Assembly (NCBI RefSeq): GCF_000348985.1
Contig: NC_035931.1
Location: 496,001-560,000, forward strand
Origin: Huiozyma naganishii CBS 8797
Taxonomy: Eukaryota; Ascomycota; Saccharomycetes; Saccharomycetales; Saccharomycetaceae
Length of the DNA: 64,000 nucleotides
Reading direction: 5' to 3'
Positions 1 through 8,824 of this stretch are shown here, one piece after another (the first letter of the stretch is position 1; the number at the start of each line of letters is the position of its first letter). Below the pieces are notes generated by a model. It saw nothing but the letters and a program-made list of their open reading frames with translations. It searched no databases and was not told the origin of the DNA. Both the position numbers and the translations under genes were made by a program.

Positions 1-1425
1 CCAGTGGTGCAAAACAGGCCGAAGCAATCCTTGTCTGCGCGCCGTGGGCTAAAATTACCACCCGGTGGGATGTCATTGAAATCGTTGACGAGACCCACAC
101 CATCGTCAAAGGCTGGGAATGCCGCTGCAGGGGGGAACAATACCCATTTGCACGAGTTTGCAGCGAGCCCCGTTAACAAGAATCATCATCACAGGCCAGG
201 GGAGAAGAGGTCGAACCCGGGATCCCTGATAAACGGGGTTCAGTCACTCTCCACGTCGTCTGCAAACACGGAACAACGGGACACGGAGGGGACAGAACCA
301 GTCGGGACGATCGGTTCCAATGGGTCCGGGTCCGGTGGCTCTGGTTCCGGATCCGGTGGACTCTTCTCAAACTTCTCCAAGTATGTGGATATCAAATCTG
401 GCTCTCTGAATTTTGCTGGTAAATTGTCGCTATCATCAAAGGGGATTGATTTCAGTAACGGTTCCAGCTCGAGAATCACTCTCGATGAATTGGAATTTTT
501 AGAGGAGCTAGGACATGGGAACTACGGGAAGGTTTCGAAAGTTTTGCATAAACCGACAAACGTCATCATGGCAATGAAGGAAGTAAGACTGGAGCTTGAC
601 GAGGCCAAGTTCAGGCAAATACTGATGGAGCTCGAGATCCTGCATAAGTGCCAGTCGCCGTACATCGTGGACTTCTATGGCGCGTTCTTCATCGAGGGCG
701 CAGTCTACATGTGCATGGAGTACATGGACGGTGGGTCCCTAGACAAGATATACGATCAGTCACCAGAGATCGGTGGACTGGATGAATCGCATCTTGCGTT
801 CATCGCAGATGCCGTGATCAGGGGGCTTCGCGAGTTGAAGGAGGTGCACCACATCATCCACAGAGACGTGAAACCGACGAACGTCCTATGTTCGAAGAAG
901 CAGGGGACTGTCAAGCTATGTGATTTCGGTGTCTCCGGGAACCTTGTTGCATCGATGGCCAAGACAAACATCGGGTGTCAGTCGTACATGGCTCCAGAAC
1001 GTATCAAGTCTTTGAACCCAGACATCGCTACATACACTGTCCAGTCGGACATCTGGTCGCTCGGGCTCAGTATACTGGAGATGGCGCTGGGCAGGTACCC
1101 GTACCCTCCAGAGACCTTTGACAACATATTCTCGCAACTGAGTGCGATCGTCGACGGCCCACCGCCAAGACTACCCGCGGGCAGATTCAGCGCGGAGGCT
1201 CAAGATTTCGTCTCCCTGTGTCTGCAGAAGAGACCCGAGCGAAGACCCACGTACGCGATGCTGCTGGAACACCCGTGGCTGGTCAGGTTCAGATCCGTGG
1301 ACTTGAAGATGAGCGAGTACATAACGGAACGGCTCGACAAGAGGAAGCAGATCCTGCAAGAGCGCGGCGAGGACAGCCTGCCAAAGGCCATCCCAGCGCT
1401 GCACATGGGCATGGGGTCCGTGTGA
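1..1425 (+). CDS. PBS2: PBS2, MAP kinase kinase of the HOG pathway (5'-truncated by window edge)
   Basis: Dual-specificity MAPKK and scaffold that phosphorylates Hog1 in the cytosol during hyperosmotic stress. The frame is open from base 1 and there is no credible ATG before the kinase domain (base 4 is GTG), so the N-terminus lies outside the window. About 474 residues are visible, against about 668 in S. cerevisiae. A Ser/Gly-rich linker is followed by the kinase domain: glycine loop LGHGNYGKV (bases ~508-534), catalytic-loop IHRDVKPTN, DFG in CDFGVSGN, and an activation loop with ASMAKT, whose Ser and Thr match the two sites targeted by the upstream MAPKKKs. The C-terminal tail ends PALHMGMGSV, typical of Pbs2. 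The next gene, CYS4, is not its neighbour in S. cerevisiae, so a rearrangement point lies between them. Identification is firm. Confidence 0.95.
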   Translation, partial: PVVQNRPKQSLSARRGLKLPPGGMSLKSLTRPTPSSKAGNAAAGGNNTHLHEFAASPVNKNHHHRPGEKRSNPGSLINGVQSLSTSSANTEQRDTEGTEPVGTIGSNGSGSGGSGSGSGGLFSNFSKYVDIKSGSLNFAGKLSLSSKGIDFSNGSSSRITLDELEFLEELGHGNYGKVSKVLHKPTNVIMAMKEVRLELDEAKFRQILMELEILHKCQSPYIVDFYGAFFIEGAVYMCMEYMDGGSLDKIYDQSPEIGGLDESHLAFIADAVIRGLRELKEVHHIIHRDVKPTNVLCSKKQGTVKLCDFGVSGNLVASMAKTNIGCQSYMAPERIKSLNPDIATYTVQSDIWSLGLSILEMALGRYPYPPETFDNIFSQLSAIVDGPPPRLPAGRFSAEAQDFVSLCLQKRPERRPTYAMLLEHPWLVRFRSVDLKMSEYITERLDKRKQILQERGEDSLPKAIPALHMGMGSV

Positions 1426-1489
1426 GCCGACGCCATTGCGCAAGCAACCGGGTACAGAGACCATCGCTGAGCAACTGTTACCAACACAG

Positions 1490-1497
1490 CACGTGAC
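1490..1497 (+). promoter_or_regulatory. CACGTGAC E-box, candidate Cbf1 site upstream of CYS4
   Basis: CACGTGAC is the consensus of the bHLH factor Cbf1, which acts with Met4/Met28 on sulfur-amino-acid genes. It lies 83 bp upstream of a TATATAA element and about 340 bp upstream of the CYS4 ATG, a fitting position. Function is inferred from motif and target gene. Confidence 0.55.
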
Positions 1498-1572
1498 TCT
1501 CAAAAAGCCTCGCACGGCGATTTTTTTGACGGAAGAAGAAGATAAATAACACAATTTTTTTCACTGTCGCAG

Positions 1573-1579
1573 TATATAA
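1573..1579 (+). promoter_or_regulatory. TATA element of CYS4
   Basis: TATATAA lies about 260 bp upstream of the CYS4 start codon and downstream of the E-box. It is the best TATA match in this spacer. Confidence 0.45.
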
Positions 1580-1638
1580 GAAGAGAAGAGCGATGCGATG
1601 TGCAAGGTGGAACTGTTCAGTCTCTGTTGGATGGTAAG

Positions 1639-1657
1639 CACACACACACACACACAC
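1639..1657. repeat. (CA)n microsatellite in CYS4 leader/promoter
   Basis: Nineteen bases of alternating CA, followed by a TATATAT run. It overlaps a short upstream ORF (1631-1684). Confidence 0.9.
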
Positions 1658-1837
1658 TTATATATATCTTCATATATTGTTTGATTAGACAACGTCTGCT
1701 AGCTGAAAAGTATAGATAATTCCCACTTTTTTCTCGCTTTTCCCTTTGCTTTCAGTTCTTTTATATCTTGATATATTTGTCCAGCTGCCAGTGTTCAATT
1801 GATATCGTCCATCGATAACCTACAAATACATTTACAC

Positions 1838-3340
1838 ATGTCGGATTTTAGAACCAACGTGATCGATCTGGTCGGAAACACCCCCATGGTCGAGTTGACC
1901 AAGTTGCCCAAGGCTTTGGGCATCAAGCCACAGGTTTATGTGAAGCTCGAATTGTACAATCCAGGTGGTTCGACTAAAGATCGTATTGCCAAGAATATGA
2001 TCGAGTATGCGGAATCGCAAGGTTTGATTTCCCCAGAGAAAAGTACACTGATTGAGCCAACGTCCGGTAACACCGGGATCGGTCTCGCCCTGATCGGTGC
2101 CATCAAGGGTTACAGAACTATCATCACTTTGCCCGAAAAGATGTCCAACGAGAAAGTGTCCGTATTGAAGGCCCTAGGTGCAGAGATCATCAGAACCCCC
2201 ACGGAGGCCGCGTGGGATTCTCCAGAGTCTCACATCGGTGTCGCAAGACGGTTGGAGAAGGAGATTCCAGGCGCTGTCATCCTGGATCAGTACAACAACA
2301 TGAGAAACCCAGACGCCCACTATTTCGGTACCGGTAGAGAGATCCAGCAGCAGTTGGAACACTTGGGGAAGTTCGACTCCTTGCGTGCCGTCATCGCCGG
2401 TGCAGGGACAGGTGGCACCATCTCTGGTATTGCCAAATACATCAAGGAACAAAACTCGGATATTCAGATCGTCGGTGCTGACCCTGTCGGGTCCATTTTG
2501 GCGCAACCAGAATCCTTGAACAAAGCTGATAGTGGAGAGTATAAAGTGGAAGGTATCGGTTACGATTTCGTGCCACAAGTCTTGGACAGGTCTCTCGTGG
2601 ACAAATGGTACAAGACCGAAGACAAATCTTCCTTCATATACGCTCGTCAGTTAATCTCCAACGAGGGTGTCCTGATTGGTGGGTCCTCTGGTTCCGCGTT
2701 TGCCGCACTAGTCAAATACTGCGAGGACCACCCAGAGTTGACCGAAAAGGACGTTCTAGTGGCCATTTTCCCAGATTCGATCAGATCGTACTTGACCAAG
2801 TTTGTCGACGACGAGTGGTTGAAGAAGAACAACCTATGGGACGACGACATCCTAAAGCGTGTCAACTCCAGTGTCAAGGCCACCACGAACACTTCCAACG
2901 ATATCTTCAAAGGTGCCACTGTCAAGGACCTGCACTTGAAGCCCGTCGTTGCCGTGAAGGACGACGCGAAAGTCGCAGACGCGATCAAAGTTTTAACGGA
3001 TAACTCCTTCGACCAATTGCCTGTGCTAACGCACGACAACAAACTGTCCGGCCTAGTCACGCTGTCGCAACTACTGAAGAAAATCTCCAGTGGGGCAGTG
3101 ACCAAGCAGGACTCTATCAAGGGCGCGTACCTGGACTTCAGCAAGCTGAACAACTTTGACGAGGTGTCCTCTTACAACGAAAACAAGAGCGGCAAGAAGA
3201 AGTTCGTTCAATTCAACGAGAACACGAAACTGTCAGACTTGAACAACTTCTTCGAGAGAAACTCATCAGCCATCATCACGAACGGCCTGACCCCGATCCA
3301 CATCGTCACCAAGATGGATCTGTTGAGCTATCTGGCATGA
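1838..3340 (+). CDS. CYS4: CYS4, cystathionine beta-synthase
   Basis: PLP enzyme that condenses serine and homocysteine to cystathionine, the first step of reverse transsulfuration in the cytosol. The frame opens at a TTG (1799), but the first ATG at 1838 gives MSDFRTNVIDLVGNTP, matching the family start and giving 500 aa (about 507 in S. cerevisiae). Visible motifs: PLP lysine K47 in NPGGSTKDR, the phosphate-binding TSGNTG loop, and the GTGGTISG turn. After roughly residue 350 there is a linker and a Bateman-type tail with CBS-domain sequence (VKDLHLKPVVAVKDDAKV onward). There is no N-terminal heme domain, as expected for yeast. PTI1 follows on the same strand, as in S. cerevisiae. Confidence 0.97.
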   Translation: MSDFRTNVIDLVGNTPMVELTKLPKALGIKPQVYVKLELYNPGGSTKDRIAKNMIEYAESQGLISPEKSTLIEPTSGNTGIGLALIGAIKGYRTIITLPEKMSNEKVSVLKALGAEIIRTPTEAAWDSPESHIGVARRLEKEIPGAVILDQYNNMRNPDAHYFGTGREIQQQLEHLGKFDSLRAVIAGAGTGGTISGIAKYIKEQNSDIQIVGADPVGSILAQPESLNKADSGEYKVEGIGYDFVPQVLDRSLVDKWYKTEDKSSFIYARQLISNEGVLIGGSSGSAFAALVKYCEDHPELTEKDVLVAIFPDSIRSYLTKFVDDEWLKKNNLWDDDILKRVNSSVKATTNTSNDIFKGATVKDLHLKPVVAVKDDAKVADAIKVLTDNSFDQLPVLTHDNKLSGLVTLSQLLKKISSGAVTKQDSIKGAYLDFSKLNNFDEVSSYNENKSGKKKFVQFNENTKLSDLNNFFERNSSAIITNGLTPIHIVTKMDLLSYLA

Positions 3341-3863
3341 TCCGTAGGAAGTGTTGAACCTCCCCGACAGACACAGCATTCGCACAATGCATCCCCAAAA
3401 CCATACATGTTACAGTACGTATATAATTTTCAAGTAGAACACAATATCAATAGACCCCCAGGCAAACGGGCATCGTTCTTTCCGCTGAAACAACGACACA
3501 ACACGGCGATGTATCACCAGCTCACCTGTAAGTACCAAGAAGCGAGTTTTAAAGCATCCGGGTCACAAACTCCACCGCAAAAGAGCCCTCTTCTGGTTCA
3601 AGTTCTGACTTCTCGCCTTTAATTTTTTATCTTATTTTTTTTGTTTAAAGAGAAACTTCTGAGTTCCGCATTTTTGAAGAATGTGCACATTGCAAGGAAT
3701 TGGATATGAGGATAGCACTTGGAGCGTCTTACTTTCTGTAGCTTGGGTTGTATTTAGGAAAGCATACTTTCTACAAGAGCGTTGGGATTCTGTACTGGAT
3801 ATCCCACACACTCCCCCCTCCCCACACACACACAGTATAAGAACAAGTTAGGCAGGCGTTGCG
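3341..3863. other. CYS4-PTI1 intergenic region
   Basis: 523 bp between two genes on the plus strand. It holds the CYS4 3' end, a T-rich tract around 3626-3645, and a C/A-rich stretch (about 3805-3835) just before the PTI1 ATG. No RNA gene or further ORF with support is seen. Confidence 0.6.
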
Positions 3864-5108
3864 ATGTCAGTGGACCCCAGAAAGAGGAAGAGCCGGCACG
3901 TTTTGACGCCGGACAACTTGTCTACCGCGATTCAAGTGAGCAACCTGCCCGCAGACTGGACGCAGGACATAGCGAGTTCTGTGGTTGCCGGGTCTGGGCC
4001 AGTGGTTGACATAGCAGCCAAGACTGACCCAAGGACTGGGAAACTGAACGCCATTGTGTACGAATACCAGTCGAGCAGGGACTGTGAGGATGCATACGCA
4101 CTGCTCACCAAGATACAGAGGTTCCCCTGTACTGTCGAGAGGATAATCCCGAGCAATTACAAGGACAGGCTGCAACAGCAGCGGGACCGCGTCAAGCTGC
4201 CAGAGCTCGAGCTGAAGAGGGACTTGTTCCCCTGGGAACTCGGGCTGGAGTTGCCCTTCCAAATGGTTACCAACGTGCCGATCCCAAGAAAGCCCAACGC
4301 GAACGTGGATAGCAGCAGTAACAACAATAACAACAACCAGAATATAGTGTTCCCAGATATTCTCAGCAAGGCGTCAAGCCACTTGCCGCAATTCCAGTCC
4401 GGGGTGTTGACAACGCCGGATCCCGTGTCGCAGAATCTGAGCAAGATCCCGCCATTGCAGCTCATCGAATTCATATCGAACTTGAAGATCCTCGCAAATC
4501 AGGGGAAGTCGAAGAGGGTGCAGTTGGAGCAGTTCCTCATGGGGAACAACGACCTAGTCCTCTCCATCTCGCAGGCACTTCTGGAGATGGGGTTTATAAC
4601 ACAAGACGTCGTCGGTGCCGTGATCATGCAAGCGTCTTCGGCCGCCTCTAACACGGCCGCAGCAGACCCGAAACTCACGAGGAGCGGTTCTAGCAGTAGC
4701 AGTAGTGGGCCTGCTGGCCCAGTACAGAATGGCACTGGTCAAACTTCGCATAGAGGGAGCTCGTCGAGCGAACCCACGACAACGACGGCGACGACTACAA
4801 TCCCTGCCCAGGCACCTATACAGCCGCCCTTTGCGTTCCCAGCACAACAGTCCCCGCCACAGCAACAGCAACGGCAGCAGTTCCCACCGCAGCAAGTCCC
4901 CGCGGCGTCCCCGCCGCCTCTACTCTACAAGAACACAAGCGGCACGGCAAACGGGCCCATGATAGATATACTGAAGTTGCACAAGCTGCCACAGCAGCAG
5001 CAGGACATGATCAAGCAAGTGCTGACGCTGAGTGACGCACAAGTGCGGCAACTCCCACCGGATCAGCAGACGATGGTCTCAAATCTGAAGGAAGAGTACC
5101 TCCTCTAA
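3864..5108 (+). CDS. PTI1: PTI1, cleavage/polyadenylation factor (CPF) subunit
   Basis: Nuclear subunit of the CPF 3'-end processing complex, also linked to snoRNA termination, and a relative of Rna15. The protein is 414 aa (about 425 in S. cerevisiae). An RRM-like domain spans about residues 20-100 (AIQVSNLPADWTQD to VERIIPSNY). A CstF-64-type hinge follows around residues 190-260 (PPLQLIEFISNLKILANQGK and the helices after it). Then come a low-complexity S/T/P/Q region and a C-terminal helical domain (IDILKLHKLPQQQQDMIKQ, then LSDAQVRQLPPDQQ) like the CstF-64 C-terminus. Its place between CYS4 and CHO2 separates PTI1 from its relative RNA15. Confidence 0.9.
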   Translation: MSVDPRKRKSRHVLTPDNLSTAIQVSNLPADWTQDIASSVVAGSGPVVDIAAKTDPRTGKLNAIVYEYQSSRDCEDAYALLTKIQRFPCTVERIIPSNYKDRLQQQRDRVKLPELELKRDLFPWELGLELPFQMVTNVPIPRKPNANVDSSSNNNNNNQNIVFPDILSKASSHLPQFQSGVLTTPDPVSQNLSKIPPLQLIEFISNLKILANQGKSKRVQLEQFLMGNNDLVLSISQALLEMGFITQDVVGAVIMQASSAASNTAAADPKLTRSGSSSSSSGPAGPVQNGTGQTSHRGSSSSEPTTTTATTTIPAQAPIQPPFAFPAQQSPPQQQQRQQFPPQQVPAASPPPLLYKNTSGTANGPMIDILKLHKLPQQQQDMIKQVLTLSDAQVRQLPPDQQTMVSNLKEEYLL

Positions 5109-5141
5109 AGAGGCCACCCAAAACCAAACTACATAATCTGT

Positions 5142-5176
5142 ACACACACACACATACATACATACATACATACATA
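5142..5176. repeat. (AC)n-(CATA)6 microsatellite
   Basis: An AC dinucleotide run passes into six CATA units (5153-5176), in the 3' flank of PTI1. Confidence 0.9.
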
Positions 5177-5344
5177 CGCACACAGCGTGAACCATCCAGC
5201 ACGGCAACACGGCCAGCCTCCAGTGCCGACCGACCTCTATCTCAATCGCAATTGCCGTGTACCACAGTATAGCGGAAGGTTTTGCCGGTTCGGGAGGGAC
5301 CCTCTTTTCGAAGAAACTATCACGTAATCGCAAAGGAAGAGGGC

Positions 5345-5350
5345 CACATG
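5345..5350 (-). promoter_or_regulatory. CATGTG E-box (reverse strand) in CHO2 promoter
   Basis: CACATG on the plus strand, 39 bp from the stronger UAS-INO-like element. It could be a second Ino2/Ino4 half of the CHO2 promoter. It is a weak call on its own. Confidence 0.35.
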
Positions 5351-5383
5351 GGAGGCTCTTTGGTTGGTTCGTTGGCTTGGATG

Positions 5384-5393
5384 CATGTGAAGA
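5384..5393 (+). promoter_or_regulatory. UAS-INO / ICRE element of CHO2
   Basis: CATGTGAAGA matches the inositol/choline-responsive element consensus CATGTGAAAT at the first eight bases. It lies about 240 bp upstream of the CHO2 ATG. In S. cerevisiae, CHO2 is controlled by Ino2/Ino4 through this element and repressed by inositol and choline, so the same control is inferred here. Confidence 0.6.
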
Positions 5394-5629
5394 GACCTCT
5401 GGCAGGCGCTGGTACGACACCTCTTTTATACTTTTGCGTGTGGGAAGGCTGACTCAGTGGAGCGTGCCTCGTAGCAGTTGTTGTTTTGGGGTATAAGTAG
5501 TAGTAGTGTCTGAATAGAAAGACATTGCCGTCGTGGTGTTCGGTTCCCCCATCCCAGCTTGCTTGGTTTACAGTTAGTTCAACCTAACACTGGGCCAGTA
5601 GGAGCTTTGAGGGAGAAAGGCAGAAGATA

Positions 5630-8197
5630 ATGGTAACGAGCAACACCGGTATGGAGGTTGTTAAAGAAGTGGGCGACCAGGTCCACGCTGGTAGCGGTGG
5701 TGCGATTGCTAGGACGCGCTCAACGGGCGTCACTTTCAAACCACCAAAGACCCACGATATGGTAAGGTCGCTTTTCGACCCAACGGTGAAGAAATCGTTC
5801 CTGGAGGTGTGTATCTTCCTCGTATTGTTGTCTAATTTCGTCACGGCGTACAAGTTTGCTCACTGGTTCGGCGTGCCCTTCACCAAGAACGTGTATTTGC
5901 TACAGTATATCTTCTGGAGGCTCTGCTACAATGTCGGGATCGGTATTGTATTGCACTACCAATCACATTACGAGACGCTGACCCGCTGGGCGAGAGAACA
6001 CCGCTGGTTCGACAAGGGGAACAAGTCCAAGCTCGCACAGTTCCTGCAGTTCGAGATCAAGTCCAAGCTCGTCGACACGGCAGATGTGTACCGCTACCCG
6101 GAGGAGCTGAACGTATGGCTCATCTTCAGGCAGTTTGTCGACCTGATCCTGATGCAAGATTTTGACACCTACGTCATATACGTGTACCTCTCGATGCCGT
6201 CGCACTGGGCGGACCTCGTGAACTGGAGATCGCTCGTCGGTGTCGCACTCATCGTGTTCAACGTGTGGGTGAAGTTGGACGCACACCGTGTCGTGAAGGA
6301 TTATGCTTGGTACTGGGGGGATTTCTTCTTCCTGTTGAACGATTCGGAGCTTGTCTTCGATGGTGTTTTCAACATTTCGCCACATCCAATGTACTCCATC
6401 GGGTATCTGGGCTACTACGGTGTCTCGTTGATCTGTGGAGATTACAAAGTGCTGCTTGTTTCCATCTTGGGTCACTTCCTGCAGTTCCAGTTCTTGAAGT
6501 ACGTCGAGACCCCACACATTGAAAGAACGTACGGTGTGGCAGCGGATGACGAAGCAGAGGGCAAAGTGGCAAACAATCATCAGATCGATGACCTGATAGC
6601 CAAGGAGAACTACGACTACTCGAGACCCTTGATCTCAATTGGCGTTTGGTTCAATAATTTCGATAAGCTGAGGGTAGGCGATTTGTTTACCGCATTCACA
6701 GTGACAAATCTACTGCTATGGTTTGTGTTCCACAGACCATCAAACACATTCCTGCTCTGGGCCACTTTTATGGCTAAGTTTACTTCGTGGTCTCTGATCA
6801 CGTTTGTCCTGTTCAAACAGTCGAAGGAGAAATGGTTCACGAAGTTGTACTTGAGGAACGGGTACACGCAGGTGTACTCGTACCAGCAGTGGCAGTTCCT
6901 ATACAACTTCACACAGACAGTAACTTACGTTCTGTTGGTAATCCAGACTTTCCAACAGGCGGTTAACGTCGGGTGGGACCGTTTCAATTACAGCAAGTTG
7001 ATCTTTGGAATGTTGCTCTGCGCGTTGCAAGTGTGGTGCAACACGGAGATCAGGGACGCGATCTCGGACTTTGGCTGGTTCTATGGTGACTTCTTTTTGG
7101 GCAACTACATAAACACGCGGAGACTGACGTCGCAGGGGATCTATCGGTACTTGAACAACCCGGAGACCATCCTTGGTGTAGCTGGTGTTTGGGGGACAGT
7201 CCTCATTACGGATTTCCGGTGGGAGAACATCACATTGGCGTTACTGTGGACCCTGACGAATTTTGTGTTGGTGAAATTCATCGAGAAACCCCATATCGTG
7301 AAAGTGTACGGGGACGCAAACCGGGTCAGCGGTGTCGGGAAGACTCTTTTGAGCTTGAAACCGCTACGACGTGTCTCTGAAATCGTGGATAACGTGGAAC
7401 ACATTATTTTACGGTCCTTGCTGTATGACAACACGGGCAAGCAGATGAGCGATACCAGTGCTTCTGTGGAGGGCGATGGTTCCAAGACAAGGGACGATCC
7501 CCTGAGTGTGACGAAGCGCCGCAACAACGTCAAGGACTGGGAGCACGTTGTACAGAGCGCGGTGCGCCATGTGACTACAAGACTGGCCCCGCATTGCGAA
7601 TTCGACATCTCTTTTGCTACCCGCGACGGTAGCGTTGTGCTTCCCGAGACGGTCACTCTGCTGTGGAGGTTACCCCAGGAGTTGTACAACGAACGGGACT
7701 GGATCGGTCTGTACAACGTGCTCGATACGAAGAACAACCGGGAGGTCACGCGTGTTTCCTCCCACGGCCACTGGACCCCAGCGTTGGCCAGTGACTCTCA
7801 AGTCAAGGAACATGCTGTGAGCGGTGAGGCTGTGTTCGACTTCCGGTTGCTCGTGTTCCGGCCCGGAATCTACGAGTTCCGGTACCACAGCAACAACTCG
7901 CACAAAGTGTTAATGATCTCGGAACCCTTCGAGGTTGCACTGCCCAGTTTCGACATGGCCTCCGAGGAGAGGTTCCGCACTGAACTGGTCGATTTCCTCA
8001 AGTCGGTGCGTGCTTTCAAGAGCGGACACTTCGACTTCCAGAACGGGAACTTGACGGTGCGTGAGCTACGGGACGTGATCCTACATAACGTCGGTGTCGA
8101 ATTGACTTGTGAGTACATCAAGCGGGTCAACGGTGACGTCTCTGTGATCAGCGACAAGGCGTGGCACATCAAGAGTATTTTGGAAGAACTGCCATAG
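5630..8197 (+). CDS. CHO2: CHO2, phosphatidylethanolamine N-methyltransferase
   Basis: ER membrane enzyme that performs the first methylation of phosphatidylethanolamine, using S-adenosylmethionine, in de novo phosphatidylcholine synthesis. It is 855 aa (about 869 in S. cerevisiae) and starts at the first ATG. Two homologous membrane domains are visible, each with a conserved core: the first around GVFNISPHPMYSIGYLGYYG (residues ~245-265), the second around GIYRYLNNPETILGVAGVWG (residues ~503-522). Many hydrophobic segments precede a soluble C-terminal region from about residue 600. The order PTI1-CHO2 is conserved, but the next S. cerevisiae genes, MTR3 and NSR1, are absent here. Confidence 0.97.
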   Translation: MVTSNTGMEVVKEVGDQVHAGSGGAIARTRSTGVTFKPPKTHDMVRSLFDPTVKKSFLEVCIFLVLLSNFVTAYKFAHWFGVPFTKNVYLLQYIFWRLCYNVGIGIVLHYQSHYETLTRWAREHRWFDKGNKSKLAQFLQFEIKSKLVDTADVYRYPEELNVWLIFRQFVDLILMQDFDTYVIYVYLSMPSHWADLVNWRSLVGVALIVFNVWVKLDAHRVVKDYAWYWGDFFFLLNDSELVFDGVFNISPHPMYSIGYLGYYGVSLICGDYKVLLVSILGHFLQFQFLKYVETPHIERTYGVAADDEAEGKVANNHQIDDLIAKENYDYSRPLISIGVWFNNFDKLRVGDLFTAFTVTNLLLWFVFHRPSNTFLLWATFMAKFTSWSLITFVLFKQSKEKWFTKLYLRNGYTQVYSYQQWQFLYNFTQTVTYVLLVIQTFQQAVNVGWDRFNYSKLIFGMLLCALQVWCNTEIRDAISDFGWFYGDFFLGNYINTRRLTSQGIYRYLNNPETILGVAGVWGTVLITDFRWENITLALLWTLTNFVLVKFIEKPHIVKVYGDANRVSGVGKTLLSLKPLRRVSEIVDNVEHIILRSLLYDNTGKQMSDTSASVEGDGSKTRDDPLSVTKRRNNVKDWEHVVQSAVRHVTTRLAPHCEFDISFATRDGSVVLPETVTLLWRLPQELYNERDWIGLYNVLDTKNNREVTRVSSHGHWTPALASDSQVKEHAVSGEAVFDFRLLVFRPGIYEFRYHSNNSHKVLMISEPFEVALPSFDMASEERFRTELVDFLKSVRAFKSGHFDFQNGNLTVRELRDVILHNVGVELTCEYIKRVNGDVSVISDKAWHIKSILEELP

Positions 8198-8335
8198 TAC
8201 AATTAAAAACCCGTTGTACTTATTTTGCTTATATAACCAAATCTATGCGTGTAACCTACCCTTCCCTGAATGTGTGTATGTGTGTGTGTGCATTGAACCG
8301 TAAGCCATGAATCCTTGTTGAGAGGGGCTGCCCTC

Positions 8336-8824
8336 TCAGCGGTAGTTGCTTGATCCGCGCCTTTTCCCTGACGACGATCCCTGGACATTGACGGGCAATT
8401 CTGCACGCACTTCCAGTGGGAACACATTCGATCCGCTCCCGACAGACCCCTGCGTGAAGGACGACTGCCGCGAGTGCGACGGAGTCGGCGCATAACTGGA
8501 CAAGACGTACGAGTTTCTTGGAGTGGGCACGCCGTACGCTGTGCCCGCCCCCACACACTCGTCCTCGAGCACGATGGCGCTCTCGTTGCTATCGCCTGCC
8601 TCGCACCGCGCCTGTCTCTTGTGTAGGATGTTCACCGTCGTGCGCAGCTTGTTGTTCTCCTGCTTCAACTGCTCAATCTCCCGCAAAAGCTTCACGACGA
8701 TCGCATCTTGCTCGTTCTCCATCTTGTTAATGATCTCCTCCCTGGACAGCCGGCGCTGCTGGTGCCCGTGCTGCACGTGCAGGTGTCCCTGCTGCGAGTG
8801 GCCGAGTGTCTCTTGGAATTGCAT
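8336..8824 (-). CDS. RTS3: Short coiled-coil protein, candidate RTS3 orthologue
   Basis: 162-aa hydrophilic protein convergent with CHO2. A His/Gln-rich N-terminus is followed by a predicted coiled coil (about residues 28-70, with IINKMENEQDAIVVKLL) and then a Ser-rich tail ending RRGSSNYR. There is no enzyme motif. The assignment to RTS3, a putative protein phosphatase 2A-associated factor, rests mainly on position and strand: in S. cerevisiae YGR161C sits just before TIF4631 on the opposite strand. S. cerevisiae Rts3 is longer (about 263 aa), so the match should be checked by alignment. Confidence 0.55.
   Translation of the reverse strand: MQFQETLGHSQQGHLHVQHGHQQRRLSREEIINKMENEQDAIVVKLLREIEQLKQENNKLRTTVNILHKRQARCEAGDSNESAIVLEDECVGAGTAYGVPTPRNSYVLSSYAPTPSHSRQSSFTQGSVGSGSNVFPLEVRAELPVNVQGSSSGKRRGSSNYR

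Larger units (their letters stand above)
1426..1837. other. PBS2-CYS4 intergenic region (CYS4 promoter)
   Basis: 412 bp holding the 3' end of PBS2 and the CYS4 promoter: a CACGTGAC E-box, a TATATAA box, a (CA)n run and T-rich DNA just before the CYS4 ATG. No additional gene is seen. Confidence 0.7.
5109..5629. other. PTI1-CHO2 intergenic region (CHO2 promoter)
   Basis: 521 bp with a CA/CATA microsatellite just after PTI1, then the CHO2 promoter with two CATGTG-type E-boxes. No extra gene is seen. Confidence 0.65.

Noticed and set aside
1799..1837. N-terminal extension of Cys4 from 1799
   Set aside because: The frame begins with TTG; the first ATG at 1838 matches the conserved start of the family.
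5963..6580. 205-codon antisense frame in CHO2
   Set aside because: Shadow of a conserved membrane enzyme; His/Val/Asp-rich nonsense typical of reverse complement of transmembrane codons.
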